Source: Noviherbaspirillum_A sp047237965 (GTDB lineage Bacteria; Pseudomonadota; Gammaproteobacteria; Burkholderiales; Burkholderiaceae_D). Taken from it: a stretch of 64,000 bases of DNA. The notes beneath the pieces were generated by a model. It saw only the letters and a list, made by a program, of their open reading frames with translations. It was not told the DNA's origin and did no database searches. This document shows positions 45,005 through 53,721 of this stretch, one piece after another. Where the stretch lies: assembly GCF_047237965.1 (NCBI RefSeq), contig NZ_JBDFLX010000001.1, forward strand, positions 3,162,001-3,226,000, read 5' to 3'. The position numbers and the translations under genes are program-made. Positions within the stretch are counted from its first letter, which is position 1. The number at the start of each line of letters is the position of its first letter.

Positions 45005-48000
45005 ATGGCGACCAACTCGTCCGAGGCGCTGCCCGCGTATGCCGAATTGCAGTGCGTATCGAACTTCACCTTCTTGCGCGGCGCCTCGCACCCGGAAGAA
45101 CTGGTGGCACGCGCCAGCCAGCTCGGCTACCAGGCGCTGGCGCTGACCGACGAGTGTTCCGTGGCCGGCGTCGTGCGTGCGCATACCGAAGCCAAGAAAT
45201 GGGGACTCCATCTCGTCATCGGCAGCCAGTTTCAGGTCAGCGACGAGAGCGGGCGGCCGGCTTTTACGCTCATCGCGCTCGCGCAAAACCGCAACGGCTA
45301 CGGCAACCTGTGTGAATTGATTACCCTGGGCCGCACCCGGGCTGCCAAGGGCAGCTACTGTCTGCGCCTGGCGGATTTCACGCAGCCCGAGCCGGCGTAT
45401 GCCCACTTGCGCGGCTTGCCCGATTGCTTGGTTCTGTTGGCGCCCAAACACCATATCGCCAAACCCGACCTGCTCCAACAGGCGCAGTGGCTGTGCGCCG
45501 CCTTCCCGGACCGCGCCTGGCTGGCCCTGACCTTGCTGCACAAGTCGCGCGATGCGCAACATCGGTCGGTGGTCGAGCACGTGGCACACAGCCTGGGCTT
45601 GCCAGTGGTGGCCACGGGCGACGTCTGCATGCACGTGCGTTCGCGCAAACCCATGCAAGACACCCTGACCGCGATTCGCTTGCGCAAATCGATTGCCGAC
45701 TGCGGCTTCGAGCTGGCGCCGAATGCCGAACAGCATTTGCGCGCGCGCCTACGGCTCGGCAACCTGTATCCGCCGGCGGCGCTGGCCGAGACGCTCAAGA
45801 TTGCCGCACGCTGCACGTTTTCTCTCGACGAGCTGCGCTACGAATACCCAGACGAACTGGTGCCGGCCGGTGAGACGGCGGCCAGCTACTTGCGCGGCGA
45901 AACCTATCTCGGCGCCCATCGCCGCTTCCCGCTCGGGATTCCAGCCCAGGTGCAGCAGCAACTCGAACACGAGCTGGCGCTCATCGCGGAGATGGCGTAC
46001 GAGCCGTATTTCTTGACCGTGTATGACATCGTCCGTTTCGCGCGTGGGCGCCAAATCCTGTGCCAGGGGCGCGGCTCGGCCGCCAACAGCGCGGTCTGCT
46101 ATTGCCTCGGCATCACCGAGGTCGACCCAGCGCGCGGCAACCTGCTGTTCGAGCGCTTCATTTCCAAGGAGCGCAATGAACCGCCCGACATCGACGTGGA
46201 TTTTGAGCACCAGCGCCGCGAAGAAGTCATCCAGTACATCTATGCCAAGTATGGCCGCCAGCGCGCGGCCTTGACCGGCGTCGTCATCAGTTATCGGCCC
46301 AAGAGCGTGTTGCGCGACGTCGGCAAGGCACTGGGGGTGGACCTCGGCCTCGTCGACCAAGTCGCCAAGTCGCATCGCTGGTGGGATGGCAGTGCGGCGC
46401 TGGCCGAGCGCTTCGCCGAATGCGGCCTGGACCCAAGCTCACCCGTCGCCCAGCATTGGGCCGACATCGCGCAAAAACTGCTGTCGTTCCCGCGCCATCT
46501 GTCGCAGCACCCGGGCGGCTTCATCATCGCGCGCGGCAAGTTGTTGCGGCTGGTGCCGATTGAAAATGCGGCGATGCCAGAGCGCAGCGTCGTCCAGTGG
46601 GACAAGGATGACCTGGATGCCTTGGGCTTGCTGAAGGTCGACATCCTGGCGCTCGGCATGCTGAGCATGATTCGCCGGGCGCTCGAGCTGATTTCGCAGC
46701 AGCGCGGCGAGCGCTTCGAGTTGCAAGACATTCCGGCCGAAGACCCGGCGACGTACGCCATGATTGGCCGCGCCGACACGGTCGGCGTATTCCAAATTGA
46801 AAGCCGGGCACAAATGTCGATGCTGCCGCGCCTGTTGCCGCGCACCTTCTACGACCTGGTGATTGAAGTGGCGATTATTCGCCCCGGGCCGATTCAGGGC
46901 GGCATGATTCATCCATATCTGCGCCGGCGCCAAGGACTCGAGCCGGTCACCTATCCGAGCCCGGCCATCGAACAGGCATTGGCGCGTACGCTCGGGGTGC
47001 CGATATTCCAGGAACAAGTGATGCAAATCGCGATGCTGGCCGGCGGCTTCACGCCCGGCGAAGCCGACCAGCTGCGGCGGGCAATGGCGGCCTGGAAGCG
47101 CAAGGGGCAACTCGATAAGTTCCAGGACAAGCTGACCCAGGGCATGCGCGCCAACGGCTATTCGGAAGAATTCGCGCAACAGATTTGTCAGCAAGTGCAG
47201 GGCTTTGCCGAATACGGCTTCCCGGAAAGCCATGCGGCGAGCTTTGCCTTGCTGGCGTATGCCAGCAGCTGGCTCAAGTGTCATGAGCCGGAAGCGTTCC
47301 TGGCGGCGCTGCTGAATAGCCAGCCGATGGGCTTTTATGCGCCGGCGCAGCTGGTGCAAGACAGCCGCCGCCACGGCGTTACCGTCTTGCCGGTCGATGT
47401 CCAGGCGAGCACATGGGAAGCGGCGCTGGAAGACATGGGACGCGCGCGGCCGGCGGTGCGGCTGGGACTGAACATGGTGTCGGGCTTGGCACAGGAAGCA
47501 GGGTTCAGAATCGAGGAGGCGCGCGCCATCGAGCCGTTTGCCGATATCCACGACTTGGCGCTGCGCGCGCAGTTGCAGCGCCTGGACTTGGAACAGCTGG
47601 CCGACGCCAATGCATTGGCGTCCTTGGCTGGGCACCGCCGCCAAGCGCTGTGGCAAGCCGTCGCCGGCGCGCCCGACAAGGGCTTGTTGCAGCGGGCGGC
47701 AATTGCGGAGGACGAGATTCAGTTGCCCGCACCGTCGGAAGCCGACGACATCGTCGGCGACTACCGGTCGCTCGGCTTGACGCTGGGCCGCCACCCGCTG
47801 GCGCTGCTGCGGCCGGTGCTCGCCAAGATGCGCTTCTTGCCGGCGGACGTCCTCAACACGTTTGCCGACCGCCAGGTAGCGCGCGCTTGCGGCATCGTGA
47901 CCGTGCGCCAGCGCCCGGAAACCGCAAAGGGTGTCGTCTTCTTGACGATGGAAGACGAAACCGGGGCGGTCAATGTGATTGTCTGGCGTGACCTGGTCGA

Positions 48001-48154
48001 CCGCCAGCGCAAGGAATTGCTGGGGGCGTCGCTGCTGGGCGTGTATGGCATTTGGCAGCGCGAAGGGGACGTGCGCAATCTGGTGGCGAAACGCCTGGTC
48101 GATTTGTCGCACCTGCTGGGCAGGCTGACGGCGAACAGTCGGGATTTTTGCTAG
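45005..48154 (+). CDS. dnaE2: Error-prone DNA polymerase DnaE2 (ImuC)
   Basis: A 1049-residue C-family polymerase of the DnaE2 class, shorter than replicative DnaE1 because the tau-binding tail is missing. An N-terminal PHP domain (AYAELQCVSNFTFLRGASHP) is followed by the palm with PPDIDVDFEHQRREEVIQYI, bearing catalytic Asp residues, a helix-hairpin-helix region and an OB fold (VIVWRDLVDRQRKELL). It performs lesion bypass with ImuA/ImuB during SOS. The end is LTANSRDFC. A relic of a second such end lies at 50641-50700. Confidence 0.96.
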   Translation: MATNSSEALPAYAELQCVSNFTFLRGASHPEELVARASQLGYQALALTDECSVAGVVRAHTEAKKWGLHLVIGSQFQVSDESGRPAFTLIALAQNRNGYGNLCELITLGRTRAAKGSYCLRLADFTQPEPAYAHLRGLPDCLVLLAPKHHIAKPDLLQQAQWLCAAFPDRAWLALTLLHKSRDAQHRSVVEHVAHSLGLPVVATGDVCMHVRSRKPMQDTLTAIRLRKSIADCGFELAPNAEQHLRARLRLGNLYPPAALAETLKIAARCTFSLDELRYEYPDELVPAGETAASYLRGETYLGAHRRFPLGIPAQVQQQLEHELALIAEMAYEPYFLTVYDIVRFARGRQILCQGRGSAANSAVCYCLGITEVDPARGNLLFERFISKERNEPPDIDVDFEHQRREEVIQYIYAKYGRQRAALTGVVISYRPKSVLRDVGKALGVDLGLVDQVAKSHRWWDGSAALAERFAECGLDPSSPVAQHWADIAQKLLSFPRHLSQHPGGFIIARGKLLRLVPIENAAMPERSVVQWDKDDLDALGLLKVDILALGMLSMIRRALELISQQRGERFELQDIPAEDPATYAMIGRADTVGVFQIESRAQMSMLPRLLPRTFYDLVIEVAIIRPGPIQGGMIHPYLRRRQGLEPVTYPSPAIEQALARTLGVPIFQEQVMQIAMLAGGFTPGEADQLRRAMAAWKRKGQLDKFQDKLTQGMRANGYSEEFAQQICQQVQGFAEYGFPESHAASFALLAYASSWLKCHEPEAFLAALLNSQPMGFYAPAQLVQDSRRHGVTVLPVDVQASTWEAALEDMGRARPAVRLGLNMVSGLAQEAGFRIEEARAIEPFADIHDLALRAQLQRLDLEQLADANALASLAGHRRQALWQAVAGAPDKGLLQRAAIAEDEIQLPAPSEADDIVGDYRSLGLTLGRHPLALLRPVLAKMRFLPADVLNTFADRQVARACGIVTVRQRPETAKGVVFLTMEDETGAVNVIVWRDLVDRQRKELLGASLLGVYGIWQREGDVRNLVAKRLVDLSHLLGRLTANSRDFC

Positions 48155-48264
48155 CAGCTGCCAAAAGCTATCGCCTCGCCAGGTTTTTTCACGCTGCGAT
48201 TAGTGCTCTGCACAGGGGACGCGCACAATACCGCCGAATCTCACATTAAACAAAGCAGAGAGCG

Positions 48265-48678
48265 ATGCGAAAAATTAGCCACTTCATCACGACGGTGCTG
48301 TTTACCGTTGCTGTTGCTGGTCCAGCCGTTGCGAAGGAAATGCGAACATCGGCAGACTTCGAAGTATGCCCGCAATTTTTCGTCGCCAGTGCAGCCCCGC
48401 GCGTCCCCGCATCGGTCCTATCGGAGTCTCGGTCGCTGTGTTACGACGCGTTCGCGGTCTTGCATTCAGGACGAAGCAAGACGCCGGTGTTTGTGGCACA
48501 ACGGCTCAATCGCTCTTTACTACAAGCGGCGGTTGGCGAGAAACGCACGAACAAGTTCTTTGCCGATGCCCGGCTGCCCTACTCTGAACGGGCCCAGCTC
48601 GACGACTACAAGGGCAGTGGCTTTGACCGCGGTCACATGGCCCCGATAACGGTGAAGCAACTGGCATCAGTCCAGTAG
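48265..48678 (+). pseudogene. Truncated secreted DNA/RNA non-specific endonuclease (N-terminal)
   Basis: 137 codons. A signal peptide (residues 1-23, ending AVA) and the first part of a NucA-like His-Me nuclease, up to the active-site motif DRGHMAP (121-127, ending at 48645). The last ten residues are unrelated and the Asn-containing metal helix and the C-terminal half are lost. The sequence aligns throughout with the complete copy at 49800-50558. It follows dnaE2 by 110 nt, an arrangement whose sequence is also copied at the other locus. Confidence 0.85.
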
Positions 48679-48736
48679 TTTTTTGTGTTCAATTAACAAG
48701 TGTGCTACCTTGGGGGGACCAGTGAAGGAAAAGAAT

Positions 48737-48931
48737 ATGGATACGCCAGCGCGCGGCGTCCCTGCCAACCAGGGCGCAGCTTCGAATAATGGCCCGACCA
48801 ATGCCGGTCTAGTCCGTACTCCGTCCATGGATAAGCTCATTCGGCACGTGAACAGAAGTGAACGGTACTCCTTTGAATCCGTTTGCAAGTCGATTAGCGA
48901 GGCAGTTAGCAAGGCTAAGCACAAAGCTTAA
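48737..48931 (+). CDS. Small hypothetical protein, 64 aa
   Basis: A 64-residue polar protein: an Asn/Pro/Ala/Gly-rich N-terminal half and a basic C-terminal helix (SMDKLIRHVNRSERYSFESV). GAAGGAAAAG precedes the ATG and a strong terminator follows 19 nt after the stop, which supports a real small gene. No family recognised. Confidence 0.6.
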   Translation: MDTPARGVPANQGAASNNGPTNAGLVRTPSMDKLIRHVNRSERYSFESVCKSISEAVSKAKHKA

Positions 48932-48950
48932 TTAGGCTTACAGCCAATCA

Positions 48951-48975
48951 AAAACCCGCACCCGTGCGGGTTTTT
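48951..48975 (+). terminator. Rho-independent terminator
   Basis: AAAACCCGCA pairs perfectly with TGCGGGTTTT around the loop CCCG, then TCTTTC. It ends the small gene at 48737-48931. Confidence 0.85.
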
Positions 48976-49091
48976 CTTTCCCCAGAGTTACCATCATTCA
49001 AGATGCGCGACCTTGTCACCTGAAGGCAGTAACTAGCGTCATCTGGTACGAGATCCGGCCGCGTGCCGCATTCATGCGTATACTTCCCCGC

Positions 49092-49706
49092 ATGCTACGC
49101 ATCGACAATCTCAGCAAGCGCTATGGCGACCACCGTCTATTCCAGGAGTTGACTCATACGTTCCCGCCTGGATGTGTGGCGCTATGTGAAGAAGACAGCA
49201 CCGGCAAATCCAGCTTGCTGGGCATCATCGCGGGCGTGATCGCACCGGATGCGGGCGACGTTTGGATCGACGGGCATTCGCTCATCCAAACGCCGCTGCA
49301 AGCCAAAGTCCGCATGGCCTATGTGCCCGACAATTGCTTGGCGTTTCCCATGCAGACGGGGCGTGGATTGCTCGAGCAAGTCGCTTCCGAAAAGAACACA
49401 ACGCTCGACGATGCCGTGCTTGATCTGGCATACAAACTGGGGCTGGAACCGCATCTGGATAAGCGCTTCGAACAGATGTCGACGGGTACGCGCCGCAAGG
49501 TCTTCCTGACGGCCGCCGCCTTGGGTGAGCCGGCCGTCGTCATCGCGGACGGCCCCAGCAACGGGCTAGACGCGCAGGCTCGCGCCGTGCTGGCCGAACA
49601 ATTCAAGATCTGGTCCCGAGATCGCGTCGTGCTGTTCGCCAGTCACGACCCCGCACTGGTGCAGGCCTGCGGAGCAAGGGCAATCAATGTTGCCACACTG
49701 CGCTAA
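49092..49706 (+). CDS. ABC-transporter ATPase-like protein with degenerate motifs
   Basis: A 204-residue ABC ATPase-like protein (MLRIDNLSKRYGDH start; an ATG at 49074 would add six residues). The fold and D-loop (NGLD) are clear. However, the Walker A reads EEDSTGKSS, missing the usual first glycines, the signature is MSTGT in place of LSGGQ, and the Walker B run VVIADGPSNGLD has Gly where the catalytic Glu should be. Its ATPase activity is doubtful. No permease lies beside it. It may be a decayed or regulatory NBD. Confidence 0.75.
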   Translation: MLRIDNLSKRYGDHRLFQELTHTFPPGCVALCEEDSTGKSSLLGIIAGVIAPDAGDVWIDGHSLIQTPLQAKVRMAYVPDNCLAFPMQTGRGLLEQVASEKNTTLDDAVLDLAYKLGLEPHLDKRFEQMSTGTRRKVFLTAAALGEPAVVIADGPSNGLDAQARAVLAEQFKIWSRDRVVLFASHDPALVQACGARAINVATLR

Positions 49707-49799
49707 GCGCGGTGCTGCTTTAGTGCGACCCTAAGTCTGGGCCCTTCCAGCGGAGATGCCGAGGGTGCAACTTAGGGTATCCAGTATGTCGTGCTACGG

Positions 49800-50558
49800 C
49801 TAGTCTCGCACCGGCATCCCTGGCAGGAATTCGATCCCTGTCCTGTTAACCAATTCGCGGTAGGTAATCGGACGGCCGGCACGCGCTTCGTCCGTGTTTT
49901 CCATCCAATGCGCCCAGGCGCGGCCGGTCGTCGCATCGTAGACAAGCTTGTAGAGATATTTCGGAACCCAGACTTTGCCGGGACCGATCACGCGCGGGTT
50001 GTCGGCGAACACCGGCCCCGTGATGACGTACACGTCGCCGTGAGCGCGCAGGACGTATTTCCGGGTTGCTTGTTCAATACCGTTCCAAGACCGTTGGTTA
50101 TTGAGCGGCGCTTGCGGCACCATGTTGGCCAACGAAAAGCTCTGCGCCATCGCTTGCGCTGCCGGCATATCGCCTGCCGGTGCCATGTGACCGCGGTCAA
50201 AGCCACTGCCCTTGTAGTCGTCGAGCTGGGCCCGTTCCGCGTAGGGCAGGCGCGCATCGGCAAAGAACTTGTTCGTGCGTTTTTCGCCAGCCGCCGCTTG
50301 CAGTGAGGCGCGGTTCAACCGCTGAGCCACAAACACCGGCGTCTTGCTGCGACCGGAATGCAGCACCGCGAACGCGTCGTAACACAGGGATCGAAACCGC
50401 AGGTGGTCCGAAGCGGGGATGTGCGGAGCTGCACCGGTGACAAAAAATTGCGGGCATGCCTTGAAGTCGACCGATGCCGGGGTTTCTTTCGCAATAGCTG
50501 GGCCGGCGACGGCAACGGCCAGCAGCACCGTCGTGATGAAGTGGCGGATTATTCGCAT
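49800..50558 (-). CDS. Secreted DNA/RNA non-specific endonuclease (complete copy)
   Basis: A 252-residue NucA/Serratia-type His-Me endonuclease exported by a signal peptide (residues 1-23, AIA). Active-site DRGHMAP is at 121-127 with His124 as the base. NMVPQAPLNNQRSW supplies the metal-binding Asn. It cuts DNA and RNA without sequence preference. The ATG at 50558 is preceded by GGAGAGTA; the GTG at 50570 is less likely. Partial copies lie at 48265 and 29550. The family is certain; a role in nutrient scavenging, competition or biofilm is open. Confidence 0.93.
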   Translation of the reverse strand: MRIIRHFITTVLLAVAVAGPAIAKETPASVDFKACPQFFVTGAAPHIPASDHLRFRSLCYDAFAVLHSGRSKTPVFVAQRLNRASLQAAAGEKRTNKFFADARLPYAERAQLDDYKGSGFDRGHMAPAGDMPAAQAMAQSFSLANMVPQAPLNNQRSWNGIEQATRKYVLRAHGDVYVITGPVFADNPRVIGPGKVWVPKYLYKLVYDATTGRAWAHWMENTDEARAGRPITYRELVNRTGIEFLPGMPVRD

Positions 50559-50700
50559 TACTCTCCACACCGTTTAATACAAGCGTCGGCGGTATTGTGC
50601 CCGTCCAAGGTGCGGAGCACTCGTCGCAGCGTGAAAAAATATGGCGAGACGAGTGTTGCTGGCAGGGGCGAGCCAAAATCCCGACGACTTGCCGTCAGAT
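50559..50700 (-). pseudogene. Relic of a dnaE2 3' end and its intergenic spacer
   Basis: Read on the minus strand, 50700-50559 aligns with 48123-48264 over its whole length, including CTGACGGC, GTCGGGATTTT, TTTTTCACGCTGCGA and GCACAATACCGCCGA. In 48123-48264 the first 30 nt encode the last residues of DnaE2 (LTANSRDF); here the frame gives LTASRRDFG without the stop. The complete nuclease thus once stood behind a second dnaE2 copy. Confidence 0.7.
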
Positions 50701-50798
50701 GGACGCCGCGGCCCCCGATGTTGAGAGTGATAGACTGACAATGTTGTCACGCAGGAATCACTGTGCGGGTAACCGCGGACCGGAGCGAAGGGAATGGC

Positions 50799-51728
50799 AT
50801 GGCACGCCGCAGAAAAAAGGAGGGATGGGCAACCATATTGGTGATGCTGCCCTGGTGGGTCAGCGCCGCCGCCGGGTGCCTTGCCTTTGCCGGCATGCGC
50901 TGGATCATCCCTTCGGTATTTGCCCGCCACCCTTTCCTGGTCGCGCTCGGGGCACTGTCCCATGCGCTGGCTTGGCTGGCTTTGCTGCTGTTCGGCTTGC
51001 TGGCAGCCATCGCTTTCGTCCGCTCCCAAACGAGTGGAGGCAGTAAGCCGACCGCCAGGCGCACCGGCATGGTTTTGGGCGCACGCCGAGAACCGGTAGT
51101 AAGCAGCCCACCAGCAAAAATTGATCCGGGCTGGGGGCATTCCAACCAAAATGCGGGCCCCCTCCCGGTCTTCGGCAAAGCCTTCGATAGTTGGACGCTG
51201 GAAGCGCTGCGGGCGCTCGAATGGAAGCGATTCGAGCTCCTTTGCGCCAAGTATTATGAAGCCGTCGGCTTCCAGTCCGAAACCCTCCGCTGCGGTGCCG
51301 ATGGCGGCATCGATATCAAGCTGTTCAAGATCGATCCCACCAAGCCGATCGCGATCGTCCAGTGCAAGGCCTGGAATGCGTACTCAGTCGGCGTCAAGGA
51401 AGTGCGGGAATTGTTGGGAGTGATGGCCCATGAAAAGGTGGGGCGAGGGATTTTCATTACGACCAGTACCTACACCAATGACGCGCTCACGTTTGGCGGC
51501 GCCAATCCGATGCAATTGTTGGATGGTCCAGGCTTCCTGAATAAAATCCTGGGCCTGCCCCAAGGTCAACAAGACGCGCTTCGAAAGGCTGCCTTTGACG
51601 GCGATTACCGCACACCGACTTGCGCCTCCTGCGGCATCAAGATGACGCGGCGCGAGAGTCAGCGCGGGGCATTTTGGGGATGTGTGCACTACCCGCGATG
51701 CAAGAGCCGCTTTCCTTTTTCAGTTTAG
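50799..51728 (+). CDS. Membrane-anchored Mrr-like restriction endonuclease
   Basis: A 309-residue protein with two N-terminal membrane helices (about 12-38 and 46-75). An Mrr/DUF2034-type PD-(D/E)XK nuclease domain follows (ERFELLC-type helix, here WKRFELLCAKYYEAVGF). Motifs: GADGGID (166-172) and QCK (188-190). A C-terminal topoisomerase-type zinc finger has CASC and CVHYPRC. Such proteins cleave foreign or modified DNA; the membrane anchor suggests action at DNA entry. The ATG at 50799 follows GCGAAGGGA. Confidence 0.88.
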   Translation: MARRRKKEGWATILVMLPWWVSAAAGCLAFAGMRWIIPSVFARHPFLVALGALSHALAWLALLLFGLLAAIAFVRSQTSGGSKPTARRTGMVLGARREPVVSSPPAKIDPGWGHSNQNAGPLPVFGKAFDSWTLEALRALEWKRFELLCAKYYEAVGFQSETLRCGADGGIDIKLFKIDPTKPIAIVQCKAWNAYSVGVKEVRELLGVMAHEKVGRGIFITTSTYTNDALTFGGANPMQLLDGPGFLNKILGLPQGQQDALRKAAFDGDYRTPTCASCGIKMTRRESQRGAFWGCVHYPRCKSRFPFSV

Positions 51729-51929
51729 GGTGACCGGCTCTTTTCGGCCAAGAGCAGCCATTTGCCGTACGGCCTTTTAGCCACAAGGCTAAGTGATTTT
51801 GATGGGTTTTTAAAATTAAAGCCAGAGGACACAGCATCGGTGAGAACAAACAAGAAAAGTCTCAGAAGGCCCAGAGGGCCGGTAGGGAGGAGTGAGCCAA
51901 ACATCCCCCGTGTTTCGTGGGTTGTTCGC

Positions 51930-52559
51930 ATGAAAGAAGGTTTTACAGCACTGACCGCCTTAGTCAGCTTCATCGCGGGTGTATTCGGCATCCTCGTCCT
52001 ATATGCAAATAATAAGGGAGCTTTTGCCGACCTCAAGAATGATTTTTACTCCTGGCTCTATCAGGAAAAAGCGTGGACAGGGCTATTCAACAATTTTCCT
52101 GAAGGCTACGTAGACATGGCATCAATGAACTTGTCAGACACAAGCCTTCAACTGGTCATTATCGTGAAAGATGGCAACGTAGAGGGAGTTATTGCGGATA
52201 AGAAGCTTTGTAAGGTGGGTTTCCCCAACGGTTACAAGCTGCTGAAAGGCGACATTGGTGTGTTTGGGAATACGGCCAACGTTCAGGCCTTTGACTTCGA
52301 GGCTGGTTTTCTTCGTGAGTATGCCGAGTTGAAGATTAAGCGAGAAGGCATCGTGCTTGAAGTGGAAGCGAGTGAAGGCTCTAAGTGGCTTCTTCCTCGC
52401 CCTGTACGAATTGCAATGCATCCAGAAACTGATGCAGACACCGGGATGAAATCGCTACTTGATTTCTGTGCGACAGAGCGTGCCGAACTTATGAAGCATC
52501 TGGGCCAACCACAAAAGAGTCATGGCATTGAATCAAAGCTCGACACAGAAACCCCTTGA
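51930..52559 (+). CDS. Hypothetical protein with one N-terminal membrane helix
   Basis: If started at ATG 51930, 209 residues: one hydrophobic segment (ALTALVSFIAGVFGILVLYA, about 6-25) then a soluble domain rich in beta strands. GTG 51840 is an alternative start with a weak GAGG upstream. No family recognised. Its sequence is AT-richer than the chromosome. It follows the Mrr-like gene at 200 bp on the same strand. Confidence 0.65.
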   Translation: MKEGFTALTALVSFIAGVFGILVLYANNKGAFADLKNDFYSWLYQEKAWTGLFNNFPEGYVDMASMNLSDTSLQLVIIVKDGNVEGVIADKKLCKVGFPNGYKLLKGDIGVFGNTANVQAFDFEAGFLREYAELKIKREGIVLEVEASEGSKWLLPRPVRIAMHPETDADTGMKSLLDFCATERAELMKHLGQPQKSHGIESKLDTETP

Positions 52560-53035
52560 CGCTAGGCACTCCAGCCTCCAGTGAGGCTGCTGAGACATCT
52601 GGGCCCAACGATGACTGAGAGTAACCAGAGAGAAGCAGAATGTGCTGAGGTGTAATGGATCTCATTAGACATGAGGCTGAGGCTCAAATCGAAAAAAATG
52701 AGCAGGGCTACAAGCTTTGCATTCCAGACATGTGAGCACAACACTGTTGTGCGATGACTAACATCTCCTTTGGGTCGAGGCTGTGTGAAAACAAAAAACG
52801 CCTATAAATTTGTGCAGGAATGAACCATTAAATCGCACAACGACGCCATTTCTTTGCGCCGGCAAGCGTCCAAGCGAATGGAAATTTCAAGCTCCTCACG
52901 TTTTCACACAGCCTAGACCCGAAGCGGACGTTTGGTGTTTCCATCTTCAATAGCATGCAAACTTAGCGCATGCCGCGAATTTCAGGATTTCTATATTATT
53001 ACTTCCCGGTTAGCTTATTAATTCTTTGACGGCCA
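52560..53035. other. Gene-free stretch containing the MITE
   Basis: About 475 bp without a credible gene. It has the MITE-like element (52772-52920) and, to its right, CGAAGCGGACGTTT, which recalls part of the interspersed repeat family. Confidence 0.45.
52772..52920. mobile_element. MITE-like element with 21-bp terminal inverted repeats
   Basis: A 149-bp unit. Its ends, 52772-52792 and 52900-52920, are inverted repeats matching at 20 of 21 positions around GGCTGTGTGAAAAC. It has no coding capacity, so it would need a transposase from elsewhere. The terminal motif resembles ends I associate with the IS1182-like group, but this is from memory. Confidence 0.65.
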
Positions 53036-53527
53036 ATGAGCAAATACGAAACCATATCCCTAGGAATGTCCGCCCTCGCTCTTGTTATTTCCGCTGCGAC
53101 TGGTTATTTCCAGTACCAAACGAGACAAGATTCCGTTGAGGAAAGAATAAAAGTTGAATTAAAAATGATGCTCGATAAAAGTCCGTTGAACCCACTGGAC
53201 TTAAGAATGATAAGTGGCGTAGAAGAGAGGGAAAATCTTCAACCCGCTGTTTTAATTACAAATATTGGAAGCGCCACCGTTCGAATTCTGGAAGCCGGTT
53301 ATCAAGATTTTGATTTGCCAAATCATGCGTTCTACGCAGGCACAGAGCAGCCGCGGACGTTATCTCCTGGAGAGCAAGCGATATTCCCTATTTCAGATAT
53401 CGTCAAAGTTAATAGACAACTGGTTGATGACATTAAATTAGGCGAGGAGAAAAACGCAAAAATATTTGCCGTCTCCACAAAGGGAAATCGGTTCGAAGCG
53501 CCCGCGGTTATCGAAGTTGCCAAGTAA
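53036..53527 (+). CDS. Hypothetical membrane-anchored protein, 163 aa
   Basis: One N-terminal membrane helix (ISLGMSALALVISAATGYF, about 7-25) and a soluble domain with a beta-rich core (QPAVLITNIGSATVRILEAG). This layout is like many small proteins annotated only as hypothetical. AT-rich. No family or partner recognised. Confidence 0.7.
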   Translation: MSKYETISLGMSALALVISAATGYFQYQTRQDSVEERIKVELKMMLDKSPLNPLDLRMISGVEERENLQPAVLITNIGSATVRILEAGYQDFDLPNHAFYAGTEQPRTLSPGEQAIFPISDIVKVNRQLVDDIKLGEEKNAKIFAVSTKGNRFEAPAVIEVAK

Positions 53528-53721
53528 CAGCCACATCATTCAGAGAAGCCTAACCTAACTTACATTTATAGTTCACGTTCGGTTTTACACGACCGCGAGC
53601 GGAAAAATACGGACACTGCTGTCACCGGACAATTACCGGTTAATTCCGGAACGCTTGCGTTTTCGGCAATGAAGGGGGCGACGCGGATGGCCGTCGGCGG
53701 CGAGGTTAGGCTGCATAAACG

